The notes beneath the pieces are model-generated. The model was not told the origin of the DNA. It saw only the letters and a list, made by a program, of their open reading frames with translations, and did not search any database. Source: AP-15 sp963796155 (GTDB lineage: Bacteria > Pseudomonadota > Alphaproteobacteria > ATCC43930 > CGMCC-115725). From it: a stretch of 64,000 nucleotides of DNA. Shown here one piece after another: positions 54,808-63,189 of the stretch; positions within the stretch are counted from its first letter, which is position 1, and each line of letters opens with the position of its first letter. The position numbers were made by a program, and so were the translations under genes. The DNA is taken from NCBI GenBank assembly GCA_963796155.1, contig CAWCKT010000022.1, forward strand, positions 1 through 64,000, in the 5' to 3' direction.

Positions 54808-55664
54808 AGCCGCTTGCTAACCTTCCTTCGGGTTCGCCGTCGTACATCCACGGCATAATGTCCCAGCATTCGCATCTGTTCCGTATTGGGTTTCATGGTC
54901 GCCTCAAAATTTTGCCAATCCGCCGCACTCAGTTCCGATAGGCCGACGACCTCGAAAGAGACATCGCTGTAACATTGGCGCAGCAGCGGCTGCACCTGGA
55001 ACAGCGGATAGCGGACATGGAACTCGACCGGCGAGTTCGTGCGCGTTAGTCGGATGTTGGTAAGGAGCGGACCGAACCAGGTCTCGGCCTCAATGATACC
55101 TTCGTAGTGCTCGTAACCTTGGGTTCGCGGGATGTTGGCAGGACCTCGAGACAGCAATGCCCAGCCCGGCGCCGTCCGCGCCAGGTAACCGCTCCAGATC
55201 TGTACGACACCGGGCTCTCTCGCGACAGCCAGAAAGGTCGGGGCGAGAGGTTTGACGGCATCGGGCGCCATTTCCTCGAACAATTGCCGAAACCCGGGAA
55301 ACTGAGTACCCCGCAACGGATACCAATCCTCCGCACCTTCGTAAGTCCACGCGATCTCAACACCGTCCCACACCAGACTGAAATTTAGCGGCGGATAGAT
55401 ATACCAACCAAATGCCGAGGCGGATGCGAGGGCTTCGCAATAGCGATAGCCCCGGGTCGGGAGCATGCCATCGGCCGACCAAGCTGAAATTGAGCGGAGG
55501 GTAGATATACCAACCGAATGCCGAGGCGGAGGCGAGGGCTTCGCAATAGCGATACCTCGGGTGGGAAGCATGCCATCGGCCGAGCGGTCGGCCCGCCGCG
55601 GGACCGGAGCATCGGGGATGAGCCGGTAAAATCTGCAGATGATCGATTCAGCCTGCTTAGCCAT
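54804..55664 (-). CDS. DUF6065-like protein with internal duplication
   Basis: 286 residues from ATG 55664 (MAKQAESIICRFYRL), with AAGGAGCG upstream; the open frame upstream is an artefact through the repeat gene. The family-like core is GYRYCEALASASAFGWYIYPP, FSLVWDGVEIAW, TQFPGFRQLF, WSGYLARTAPGWALLSRGPAN and FEVVGLSEL. A 105-base tandem duplication near the N-terminus adds about 35 scrambled residues (GIAIAKPSPPPRH region). Function is unknown. It is 38 bases downstream of the repetitive peptide gene on the same strand and probably co-transcribed. Family assignment is from recall of pattern, not a search. Confidence 0.65.
   Translation of the reverse strand: MAKQAESIICRFYRLIPDAPVPRRADRSADGMLPTRGIAIAKPSPPPRHSVGISTLRSISAWSADGMLPTRGYRYCEALASASAFGWYIYPPLNFSLVWDGVEIAWTYEGAEDWYPLRGTQFPGFRQLFEEMAPDAVKPLAPTFLAVAREPGVVQIWSGYLARTAPGWALLSRGPANIPRTQGYEHYEGIIEAETWFGPLLTNIRLTRTNSPVEFHVRYPLFQVQPLLRQCYSDVSFEVVGLSELSAADWQNFEATMKPNTEQMRMLGHYAVDVRRRTRRKVSKRL
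55378..55577. repeat. tandem duplication (~105 bases) inside the DUF6065-like gene
   Basis: The segment starting CTGAAAT at 55378 recurs at 55484; GCATGCCATCGGCCGA occurs at 55463 and 55568. Copies differ by a few substitutions and one indel (GATAGCCCC versus GATACC). The second copy in sequence order (first in the protein) is therefore out of frame, yet no stop is introduced. Confidence 0.85.
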
Positions 55665-55702
55665 CGTTGACGCTCCTTGCCCCGCGGCGACCGTTGACGA
55701 TT

Positions 55703-56005
55703 CTAACGACGCAATGGGAAGCCGGCGCTGATGCAGCAGCTGCCGAGCCGCACGGTGCCGCGATCGGCGATCTCGGGCTTGGGCTGCCGCAGCGGCGGGA
55801 AGCCGGCGCTGATGCAGCAGCTGCCGAGCCGCACGGTGCCGCGATCGGCGGTCTCGGGCTTGGGCTGCCGCAGCGGCGGGAAGCCGGCGGTGATGCAGCA
55901 GCTGCCGAGCCGCACGGTGCCGCGATCGGCGATCTCGGGCTTGGGTTGCCGCAGCGGCGGAAACGCGGTTGTGCAACCGCAGATTATCCGCGAAGTCGAA
56001 TTCAT
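55703..56005 (-). CDS. tandem-repeat Cys-containing peptide, candidate precursor
   Basis: 100 residues from ATG 56005 with AGGGAGAGACGAG upstream and a stop at 55703. The N-terminus is MNSTSRIICGCTTAFPPLRQ. A 27-residue unit (FPPLRQPKPEIADRGTVRLG + SCCISAG) follows in three nearly identical copies, ending FPLRR. Each unit holds one Cys-Cys pair; the N-terminus has Cys-Gly-Cys. No signal peptide or membrane helix. It is followed on the same strand by the DUF6065-like gene. Near-identical units with short conserved Cys motifs resemble multi-core precursors of modified peptides, but no modification enzyme is recognised. A simple repeat-expanded small protein is the alternative. Confidence 0.7.
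   Translation of the reverse strand: MNSTSRIICGCTTAFPPLRQPKPEIADRGTVRLGSCCITAGFPPLRQPKPETADRGTVRLGSCCISAGFPPLRQPKPEIADRGTVRLGSCCISAGFPLRR
55716..55958. repeat. three tandem copies of an 81-base unit
   Basis: Units start at 55716, 55797 and 55878 (GGGAAGCCGGCG). Copies differ at only a handful of positions (GATCTC versus GGTCTC, GCGCTG versus GCGGTG, GGCTGCC versus GGTTGCC), so expansion is recent. The unit length is a multiple of three and keeps the peptide frame. Confidence 0.95.
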
Positions 56006-56184
56006 CTCGTCTCTCCCTCGATTAAACGTTGGGCGAAATTGCCCCCGTTAACGAAGGCGAAGTTCTCAGACGACGCAAGAACCGATCGTGAAAAAATTTT
56101 CTTCTCATCGTGATTAATACGTGAAATCGGTGTTCTTTGGATGGAGGATTCTATTTTCGGCATGACGGTTGCATGCCGTCGATC

Positions 56185-56205
56185 GCATGCGTCATTCACG
56201 CATGC
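56185..56205. promoter_or_regulatory. 8-base inverted repeat, candidate operator
   Basis: GCATGCGT-CATTC-ACGCATGC. A third GCATGC lies at 56171. It is located between the peptide gene (180 bases away, opposite direction) and the SciP gene. The 56006-56549 interval is otherwise AT-richer, non-coding and likely a promoter region. Confidence 0.5.
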
Positions 56206-56549
56206 TGAAACAGGAGTTTAAACACGCTGAGGCAGCGAGCCTACCAGCGCGCGCTTGATTTCACTGATCGATTCGACGCTCATCGCCGAGGCGCGCGGCT
56301 CTAGTCAGGCTTTTTCGATATTTTTGAAAAAATTGGTGACAAACCCGCTCAAAATCGTCAAAAATTCGTGAAACATGCGGGAAATTGCGTTACGCGCAGG
56401 GGATTGAGCCGGTGGAACGGGGCGATAATAGCGGAAATGAGGCTGTCTGTCTTGACGGGTCGGCGACCGATCGCCCTCGCGCCAGCGAGGGCGCACCCTC
56501 GGCTTTCCAGCATCGCCAAGCAGGTGAGCTGCCGATCCGAACGTCGCCC

Positions 56550-56828
56550 ATGGAGGGCCTGCCACCCCCGACGACCAAGCGGTGGGTGGTGCGCCGCAAG
56601 GCCGCCGTGGTCGCAGCGGTACTCAGCGGCGAAATTACTGTCGAGGAAGCTTGCCGCTGGTACCAGCTGTCGGAGGAAGAGTTCCTCTCCTGGCAACGCG
56701 CGTTCGAGATCCATGGCCTTGCAGGTTTGCGCACAACGCGCACTCAGCAGTATCGCGTGCTTCGTGCTGCACGATCCCGTTCCGCGTCGCTCAAACAGGT
56801 TCAGTCGAGTCTTTTTCGCCGGGCTTAG
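56550..56828 (+). CDS. sciP: SciP-like DUF1153 cell-cycle regulator
   Basis: 92 residues from ATG 56550 (the frame is open from 56385). LPPPTTKRWVVRRKAAVVAAV, GEITVEEACRWYQLSEEEFLSWQ and HGLAGLRTTRTQQYR are diagnostic of SciP/DUF1153, a helix-turn-helix-like protein that binds CtrA and blocks its activation in Caulobacter. The usual N-terminal YxxGPDGSPLT piece is not seen in this frame, so the start may be upstream or the N-terminus diverged. Supports alphaproteobacterial origin and CtrA control. Confidence 0.82.
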   Translation: MEGLPPPTTKRWVVRRKAAVVAAVLSGEITVEEACRWYQLSEEEFLSWQRAFEIHGLAGLRTTRTQQYRVLRAARSRSASLKQVQSSLFRRA

Positions 56829-56907
56829 CCTACAGCAAGTTCTCTAATGTCATCCTTCGCAGGGGGTGGCGCTCGTGACCGATCGAGACATCTTGGAGGC
56901 CTTACCT

Positions 56908-57084
56908 ATGAACCAGCCACGGGACAGCGCCTTGCCTGCTGACGGGGCGCACTATCGAGAAATGGCGCACGGGCTCCGCAAGCTCGCCCACCATTGTCGC
57001 CTCGCCGGCGCACGGAGGGAGCTGCTGCAGCTGGCGGCGAGTTACGAACGGAGGGCCGATCATTTCGACGGTCGAGCGCGATGA
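56908..57084 (+). CDS. small conserved alphaproteobacterial protein
   Basis: 58 residues from ATG 56908 with TTGGAGGCC upstream. DGAHYREMAHGLRKLAHHCRLAGARRELLQLAASYERRADHFD-type helical proteins are common in this group; only the pattern is recognised, function unknown. Located 79 bases after the SciP-like gene. Confidence 0.6.
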   Translation: MNQPRDSALPADGAHYREMAHGLRKLAHHCRLAGARRELLQLAASYERRADHFDGRAR

Positions 57085-57221
57085 CTTCTTGCCGGTGCCC
57101 GCCCGCAGCGCATCTCGCAATGCTCGGGGAGCGGCGAGAGGGTGCTGTCCGGTCAGGTTAGCCGCTCAATTCGGGTGAGGTATTATCCGAGGAAACACGG
57201 ACTAACACAATTACGTGACTC

Positions 57222-59408
57222 TTATCCGCGCGTCGTTGCGGCTTCTCGGTTCTGATCGGAAAGCGGGACCCCGGCGCTCGCGAGCGCATCGCAAAAGAGG
57301 TCTGCGTACGGGCTGCCGGTGCCGGGGTAACGCCGCCGAAAGCTCTCTATGGTCAGAGCCGGCTCGAGCTCGAGCAGGCGCCGCGCCGATGCCCGAGCCT
57401 CGTCCTCCCGGCCGGCGAGCACCAGCGCGATTACAAGCACCCGATACGCCGCCGTGTATGTGCGGTTCTCCCGTAAGGACCGCAGAGCGCACTCGATCGC
57501 CCTCTCGTACTGGCCGTCTGCGAGATAGGCGATTGCGGCGTTGCCGCTATAAGCATACATCAACGGGTCGTATGGCGAGAGCGCCATCGCCCTGTTGATT
57601 TCCTCGATGGCCCGGGAGCCATTGCCCATCCAGGCCTGTGCTGCTGCGCTCCACATCCATGCAGGCGCAGCATTGGCATTGATGCCCAGCGCGGTCTCGA
57701 AACGGCGGAATGCGAGATCGAAGTCCTTGTAGAGATAGGACGCGATGTGGCCGTGAACGGCGAACGCCATCGGTTCCATACTGTTGCATTCGATTGCCGA
57801 TCGCGCAAAGCGGTCGGCCTGCGTCGCGTCATCCGCCGGATCGGGCGACCATCCTTGTCCGACGCGCAGCACATGCCAGTAGGCCCGCCAGGCAAGCGCC
57901 GCCGCGTAGTGCGGATCCTTCGCGATTGCGGCGTCGAACAGCGCCTCCGCAGTTTCGAAGACCGTGCGCGAGGAATTGTGCATATTCTCTTGGGCACGCA
58001 GAAAAAGGTCGTAGGCTTCGAGGCTGTCCGGCCGTTTGACGCGAATGCGGTTCATCTCGGCGGCGTGCAGGTAGGGTGCGACTTTTTGAACAATCATCTC
58101 GGACAAGCGATCCTGGACCTCGAAGAGGTCGAGAAATCTCTCGTCCAGCTTCGAGATCCAGAGCGCCGCCTCCAATTGCGCGTCTGTCAGCTCGATCGTC
58201 AAACGCAGGCGGTCTCCGAGGACCCGCACACTGCCAGAGAGAACGTAGCGGACCCCCAGCACATTGCCGATCTCGCGCGGGTGGCGGTCCTGGTTCCTGA
58301 AGGCCAGTGTCGATAGCCGAGAAATCACGAAAAAATTCGGAACGCGGGACAATGCTTCAATGAGATCTTCGACGAGCCCTTCGGCAATGAAGTCATGGGC
58401 CGGATCGCCCGTAAGGTTGCGAAAGGGCAGCACTGCGATCGAGGGTTCATGCCTGCGTTCGGGTCCGGGGTCGTGCCCAGGAGCGATGACGGGATCGCTA
58501 TGCTTCTCGATCTTCCAGCGCGCGGGAGACGCAGAAGGCGAGCCCGCCGCCGTCATCTCGCTCAACTCGATGCCGGCCGATCCATCGAAGTTCGCGGGGA
58601 AAGTCACCTGCGGCGACTCGGTCCGTATCGCTTCGTATACGGCGGCTGTCTCCTTGGAAGGGGGCAAGTCGAGGACCGTCAGCAGCGCCTGCCGGCAGCG
58701 CTCGAATTCGCGAATCGCTTGGGCGCGATCGCCCATTTGCGCAAAAGCCTTCATCAGGCTGCGCACGGCACCTTCGTGCGTCGGCTCGAAGTTGATCAGT
58801 CGGCGCGCGGCCGCCGCGCGCACTTCCGGTTTCGCGTTCTGTTCGGTCAGGCGGTCGAGCTCCGCCTCCAAAATTTTCCGCACGCGATCCTCGAAGCGAC
58901 TTCGCTCCGCGGCGAGCCAGTGATCGAACGATGGTGTGATCCCGTCGAGATCTTCGAGGAGACGCTCGCTGTAAGGCTGGACGAGATTGCTGGTATCCGC
59001 GGTCGCATCGGCACTCGCCTCGAGGATGGCAAGGGCATCGACCCAGCACTTCCGGACATCGATGCGGACGCTGTCCCGACCGATCTCTACGAGCCCGGGA
59101 ACGTGGCGATTAACGACACCGTTGAGCTCCGAAAGTGATTGGCGCAAGCTCATCCGGGCCTGCGCATCGGCCGACCGATCCCACAACAGTCCGACAAGAC
59201 GACTTCGCAAGACACGCTCGCCTTGCGCCAGACATAAGCAGGCCAGGAGCCCCCGCGTTTTTCGTCCGCGCGGCAAAAAATCGGCCCCGCCGGGAGCGAC
59301 AGCCCGCATGGTGCCGACCAGATAAATTCTCGGCAATGCCCGCGGCACCCACCCGCCAGCATAGGCAGGTGCGACGTATTCGTCCGCCGGGCTAAGATTC
59401 GATCTCAC
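57222..59408 (-). CDS. BTAD/TolB-like/TPR transcriptional regulator
   Basis: 728 residues. N-terminal DNA-binding and BTAD part (residues ~30-270: RGRKTRGLLACLCLAQGERVLRS, MSLRQSLSELNG, AFAQMGDRAQAIREFERCR); a TolB-like region (SIAVLPFRNLTGDPAHDFIAEGLVEDLIEALSR) as in CadC and adenylate-cyclase-associated proteins; and C-terminal TPR repeats (PHYAAALAWRAYW, ALGINANAAPAWMWSAAAQAW, YERAIECALRSL). It probably senses through the TPRs and regulates nearby genes; it is soluble, with no membrane helix. Target unknown. Confidence 0.85.
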   Translation of the reverse strand: MRSNLSPADEYVAPAYAGGWVPRALPRIYLVGTMRAVAPGGADFLPRGRKTRGLLACLCLAQGERVLRSRLVGLLWDRSADAQARMSLRQSLSELNGVVNRHVPGLVEIGRDSVRIDVRKCWVDALAILEASADATADTSNLVQPYSERLLEDLDGITPSFDHWLAAERSRFEDRVRKILEAELDRLTEQNAKPEVRAAAARRLINFEPTHEGAVRSLMKAFAQMGDRAQAIREFERCRQALLTVLDLPPSKETAAVYEAIRTESPQVTFPANFDGSAGIELSEMTAAGSPSASPARWKIEKHSDPVIAPGHDPGPERRHEPSIAVLPFRNLTGDPAHDFIAEGLVEDLIEALSRVPNFFVISRLSTLAFRNQDRHPREIGNVLGVRYVLSGSVRVLGDRLRLTIELTDAQLEAALWISKLDERFLDLFEVQDRLSEMIVQKVAPYLHAAEMNRIRVKRPDSLEAYDLFLRAQENMHNSSRTVFETAEALFDAAIAKDPHYAAALAWRAYWHVLRVGQGWSPDPADDATQADRFARSAIECNSMEPMAFAVHGHIASYLYKDFDLAFRRFETALGINANAAPAWMWSAAAQAWMGNGSRAIEEINRAMALSPYDPLMYAYSGNAAIAYLADGQYERAIECALRSLRENRTYTAAYRVLVIALVLAGREDEARASARRLLELEPALTIESFRRRYPGTGSPYADLFCDALASAGVPLSDQNREAATTRG

Positions 59409-59745
59409 CGCCTTCGCCCTTTCCGGGCGTCCTGGATGACACAGTGAGGGGCCATCTCGGGCGCCTTATCGTGCCGGCCCTTCCTGCGCCGCGTCCGATT
59501 AATCGTATTATAAGCGCGCGGGCTAGGCAGAGTCATCCCTTATGGAACATTGCCGATGGCTGACCCCGAGGCCCTGATCGACGTCGAGGATCTACAACGC
59601 ATTTGACTTCTCGCGTTCGCCGCACGATTGCCTGCGGCGCCAGGAGCGGGCAAGGTTCGGTCCTCGAAGGCTCTCCGATCCGCCCCGACGAAACCCTTTG
59701 GCTTGTCGGCAAATCAGGCTGTCATAGATCAGCGGATGCTTGCGC
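59409..59745. other. 337-base intergenic region
   Basis: No gene recognised. The open frame 59628-59852 has no similarity and runs into the next gene antisense. Confidence 0.45.
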
Positions 59746-61044
59746 TTAGCTTGGCCTTCGGATGCCGGCAAATTGGTTCTGAGCCGTCAGCTGCCGCGCC
59801 CGCAGCGGCCGAAGCACGAAGAGAGCGAGCGCCACCACCACGACGTTCATGATGGCGGTGACGAGAAATACGACGTGCCAGCTGCCGGTCGAGGATCTGA
59901 GCACGTTTGCAAGCGGGACGAGAAAGGCCGAAGCGCCTTTGGCCGTATACAGTAGGCTCAAATTCGCCGTCGCATATTGCGGGCCAAAACTGTCGGTGCA
60001 GGTCGACGGAAACAGGCTGAAAATCTCACCCCAGGTCAAAAAAATCAAGCCTGCGAAGATCACGAATGCCCAAGGCGCGGTTCCGGCCGATCCTAGCAGC
60101 CAATAGCTGATTGCGCCCAGGCTGAACGCCATCGCCATCGTGTATTCGCGGCCGACGTGATCGGAAATCCAGCCGAACAGCGGGCGCGCCAGGCCGTTGG
60201 CGACGTTGTCGACCAGCAACGCAACAGTCAAGGTAGTGGCGCCCCAGAACAACACAGTATTGGCAACGTTAAAGTCCCGGGCGATCAGCGCGATCTGGGC
60301 GGTTGCCATCAGGCCGCTGGCCGAGACTAGGATGAACATCAAATAGAGTACCCAGAAGACCGGAGAGCGCAGCACTGCTTGCGGCGAATAGCTCTGGGTC
60401 GTCTGGATCACCTTGGCCGGCAGGGCGCCGAGGGTTTGTCCGCGCTCGGGCGCGCGCAACCCCCATGCCAAAACGAAGACGATCCCTCCTTGGATCAGCC
60501 CGAACCAGAGGAACGCCGCCGCATAGCCGCTCGTGTCGATCACCGCGCGGATCGGGATAACGGTCAGGGCAGCGCCCGCGCCGAAGCCGGCAGCGGTCAA
60601 ACCCACAGCGAGCCCGCGCCGGTCGGGAAACCATTTGACCGCGTTGCCAATGCAGGTCGCGTAGATCGCCCCGGCGCCGATGCCGGATATAGCGGCCCCG
60701 AGATAGAGCACCGGCAGGCTCGCTGCTCTCGCATTGATGATCCAGGCGATCGCGATCAGGATGCCGCCGGAGGCGACCATGAGCTTCGGCCCGTGCCGCG
60801 GCCCGATATGATCGACGATCCAACCTTCGACCGGGGTCAGCCAGGTCTCGAGGGCGATGAAGATGCTGAACGCCACCTGGATATCGGCAACCGCCCAGCC
60901 GTGCTCTTTGTTCATCGGGGTGACGAAGAGCGTCCAGCCATATTGCAGGTTGGCGATCATCACCATGCAGATGATGCCGAGGACGAGCTGGACCAGGCGG
61001 ACGGATACCAGTGGGGCGGCGGCGGGAACACGATCTCGTGACAT
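59746..61044 (-). CDS. MFS transporter of the oxalate/formate antiporter type
   Basis: 432-residue, 12-helix carrier. NLQYGWTLFVTPMNKEHGW, GAGAIYATCIGNAVKWFPDRRGLAVGLTAAGFGAGAA and the C-terminal TWGEIFSLFPSTCTDSFGPQYATAN segment match the OxlT family. It would exchange oxalate for formate or move a related monocarboxylate across the inner membrane. No oxalyl-CoA decarboxylase or formyl-CoA transferase is adjacent. It starts at ATG 61044. Confidence 0.9.
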   Translation of the reverse strand: MSRDRVPAAAPLVSVRLVQLVLGIICMVMIANLQYGWTLFVTPMNKEHGWAVADIQVAFSIFIALETWLTPVEGWIVDHIGPRHGPKLMVASGGILIAIAWIINARAASLPVLYLGAAISGIGAGAIYATCIGNAVKWFPDRRGLAVGLTAAGFGAGAALTVIPIRAVIDTSGYAAAFLWFGLIQGGIVFVLAWGLRAPERGQTLGALPAKVIQTTQSYSPQAVLRSPVFWVLYLMFILVSASGLMATAQIALIARDFNVANTVLFWGATTLTVALLVDNVANGLARPLFGWISDHVGREYTMAMAFSLGAISYWLLGSAGTAPWAFVIFAGLIFLTWGEIFSLFPSTCTDSFGPQYATANLSLLYTAKGASAFLVPLANVLRSSTGSWHVVFLVTAIMNVVVVALALFVLRPLRARQLTAQNQFAGIRRPS

Positions 61045-61134
61045 GCCTTGATCCTCCCTCAGATGGTTTTTAATTTTGATCGCTTAATAGTAGCATATCT
61101 CGAGAGGGGCGGAGAGCGAACGGAACGGATCGCT

Positions 61135-61194
61135 CCGGTACTCGTTCAACCGAGTCTGCACCGGCCCCGGTACTCGTTCAACCAGTCTGCACCG
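61135..61194. repeat. two tandem 28-29-base repeats
   Basis: CCGGTACTCGTTCAACC plus GAGTCTGCACCG at 61135-61163, and the same with a one-base deletion at 61167-61194, directly upstream of the TerB-DnaJ gene start. Confidence 0.85.
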
Positions 61195-61209
61195 ACTGCT
61201 GCGCAACCA

Positions 61210-61956
61210 ATGAGCTTTTTTGGCCATATTATAGCCGGCGCGCGCGAACTGCCCTTTGGCGGGCCGCTCGGCGCCCTGCTCGAACGGGCGGCGCGCCACG
61301 TTCCAAGCTGGCACCCGCACGGGGACGGGGAGAGCCGGGATGGCGACCCGCGCCGCCGCATCGCCTTCACGATCGCGGTGATCGCGCTCGGCGCCAAGAT
61401 GGCAAGGGTCGACGGTGCCGTCACCCGCGACGAGGTTGCCGCCTTTCGCGAGGTCTTTCAGGTCCCGCCAGGCGAGGAAGACCACGTCCGGCTGGTCTTC
61501 GATCTGGCTCGCAAGAGCACCGCCGGGTTCGAGAGCTATGCCCGTCAGGTCGGCCGTCTGTTCGCAAACGATCGGGCGGTGCTCGAGAACCTGCTCGACG
61601 GGTTGTTCCATATCGCCCTCGCCGACGGCGGGGTCTGCCCCGCCGAGGATGCTTATCTGCGCGAGGTCGCTCGTCATTTCGGCTTCAGCGCGGGGGACTA
61701 CGCCCGCATCCGTGCTCACCATGTCGGTCCGGAGGAGGAAGGGGCGGAGGATCCGCACGCTATCCTCGGGGTCGAACCGGACGCCTCGCGGGGCGCGATC
61801 CGCGAGGCCTACCATCGTCTCGTGCGCGAGAGCCATCCCGACCTCGCCATCGCCCAAGGTCTGCCGACCGAGTGCATTGCGCTGGCGACCGCGCGTGTGG
61901 CGCGTATCAACGCCGCTTATGACCGGCTGGCAAAGCGCGTTATGCCGCCGGCATGA
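61210..61956 (+). CDS. TerB-like/DnaJ-domain protein (DjlA-like)
   Basis: 248 residues from ATG 61210 (MSFFGHIIAGARELPFGGPLG); the upstream open frame runs through the repeat and lacks similarity. TerB-like helical part (KMARVDGAVTRDEVAAFREVF, HIALADGGVCPAEDAYLREVA); C-terminal J domain (DPHAILGVEPDASRGAIREAYHRLVRESHPDLA), in which the HPD motif is present. It is coupled to the amidase gene by an ATGA overlap, an arrangement common in Alphaproteobacteria. Confidence 0.9.
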   Translation: MSFFGHIIAGARELPFGGPLGALLERAARHVPSWHPHGDGESRDGDPRRRIAFTIAVIALGAKMARVDGAVTRDEVAAFREVFQVPPGEEDHVRLVFDLARKSTAGFESYARQVGRLFANDRAVLENLLDGLFHIALADGGVCPAEDAYLREVARHFGFSAGDYARIRAHHVGPEEEGAEDPHAILGVEPDASRGAIREAYHRLVRESHPDLAIAQGLPTECIALATARVARINAAYDRLAKRVMPPA

Positions 61957-62410
61957 CCCTGCCGCGGGTCCGCAACCGGGCCTCGCCGAACCATGGCATC
62001 CGCAGGGAGCCGGCGCGGATCGACATGCTGGTGCTCCATTACACCGGCATGAAGAACGCGCAGGAGGCGATCGGGCGTTTGTGCGATCCCTCGGCGCGGG
62101 TCAGCGCGCACTATGTCATCGAGGAGAACGGAACAACCTGGCGGCTAGTTCCCGAGGCGCGACGGGCGTTTCATGCCGGACGCTCCTGTTGGGCGGGCGA
62201 AAGTGACCTCAACAACGTCTCGATCGGGATCGAAATCGTCAATCCCGGCCACGAATGGGGTTACTGCCCATTTCCGGACGGGCAAATGGCAGCGGTGGAG
62301 GGTCTTTGCCGCGATCTCATCTCGCGCCACCCGATCCCGCCGAGCCGCGTCGTCGGTCATTCGGACATCGCGCCGGACCGTAAGTCGGATCCCGGCGAGC
62401 TCTTCGAGTT
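61953..62410 (+). CDS. N-acetylmuramoyl-L-alanine amidase (AmpD-like), 3' truncated
   Basis: Zn amidase_2 domain: ARIDMLVLHYTGM (first Zn His), SAHYVIEENGTTWRLVPE, FHAGRSCWAGESDLNNVSIGIEIVNPGHEW, and VVGHSDIAPDRKSDPGELF with the last Zn His and catalytic Lys region. It normally continues WxRLA..., but after GELFE the sequence changes completely. The open frame runs on to 62534 over an antisense UMP kinase. Peptidoglycan recycling enzyme; truncation coincides with the apparent contig junction. Confidence 0.88.
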
Positions 62411-62414
62411 GTCC

Positions 62415-62714
62415 GTCCTGGCCGTGAGCGCGCCCCGGAGCATCAGCGCGTTCATGATGGTGCCGAGCATGCCGATGTTGTCCGCCTCGGCGCGACTGAT
62501 GCCCCAGCCTTCGGCCATCCGGCCGCGGAAGTAGTTTCCGCCGCCGACCACCACCGCCACCTGCACGCCGAGATCGTGCACGGAGAGGACTTCCTCGGCG
62601 ACGCGGGACAGACTGGCCGGGTCTACCCCTGAGTTACCTGTTCCGGCGAGTGCCTCGCCGCTCAGCTTGACGACAACCCTGCGATAGCGAGGCACGGTCA
62701 AGAGAACCCCCATC
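62415..62714 (-). pseudogene. pyrH: UMP kinase N-terminal fragment
   Basis: From ATG 62714: YRRVVVKLSGEALAGTG (phosphate-binding), LGVQVAVVVGGGNYFRGR, and EADNIGMLGTIMNALMLRGALTAR. About 97 residues, then it ends at the junction; the remaining ~140 residues are missing. The EADNIGMLGTIMNALMLRG type is one I associate with actinobacterial and some other lineages rather than Alphaproteobacteria. Confidence 0.8.
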
Positions 62715-62979
62715 CTGGCCGCCCGGAGTGGCAACCTCGCCCACGCTACCGTATGGCCATATGCCTTTCATCTGTATATCAGGTAACCGGCCCGCGGACG
62801 GGGCTGCGTGCGCCATGCTACAGCCCGCGTGGGCGGCCCCCGGAGGCCGTCCGTCGCCGAGGGCGCGGCGAGGGTGGCGGGAGCGACGGGACCGGCCGGT
62901 GCTTGCCTCCCTTGGTAATCGTGGCGCCTTTCCGCTGGCCCGGACAATAGCGGGATAAGCTGAACAAGCGGAGGCCGGT

Positions 62980-63189
62980 ATGAGGGACCAGAAGCGGAGT
63001 AAAAGCCGGTCAAAAGGCAATAAAAGCAAACGGTCGCCACCGAGGCCGAAGGCGGCCCGGCCGAAGGGTCGCACGCCGTCGGCCCGGCGGCCGGCCAGAC
63101 CACGGGCTGGCCGCATGAGCAGGGCCGTCGTGAGCGTGACCCTGGTGGCCGTCGTGCTCATGCTCGTGGCCTTCGCGGTGATCCATTAA
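62980..63189 (+). CDS. small basic membrane protein
   Basis: 69 residues from ATG 62980 with GCGGAGGCCGGT upstream. A highly basic, Arg/Lys/Pro-rich first ~48 residues is followed by one C-terminal membrane helix (AVVSVTLVAVVLMLVAFAVI). Function unknown; tail-anchor-like topology. Lies between the pyrH fragment and ppa. Confidence 0.5.
   Translation: MRDQKRSKSRSKGNKSKRSPPRPKAARPKGRTPSARRPARPRAGRMSRAVVSVTLVAVVLMLVAFAVIH

Noticed and set aside
55716..55958. CRISPR array
   Set aside because: Units are contiguous without spacers, 81 bases long, coding and in frame; no cas genes.
55665..55976. Upstream extension of the DUF6065-like frame through the repeats
   Set aside because: It reads the 81-base repeats in a different frame from the peptide gene, giving Arg/His/Gln-rich sequence; the Met at 55664 has a proper ribosome-binding site.
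62357..62414. C-terminal end of the pyrH open frame
   Set aside because: Residues after LRGALTAR are read antisense through the AmpD gene and are not UMP kinase.
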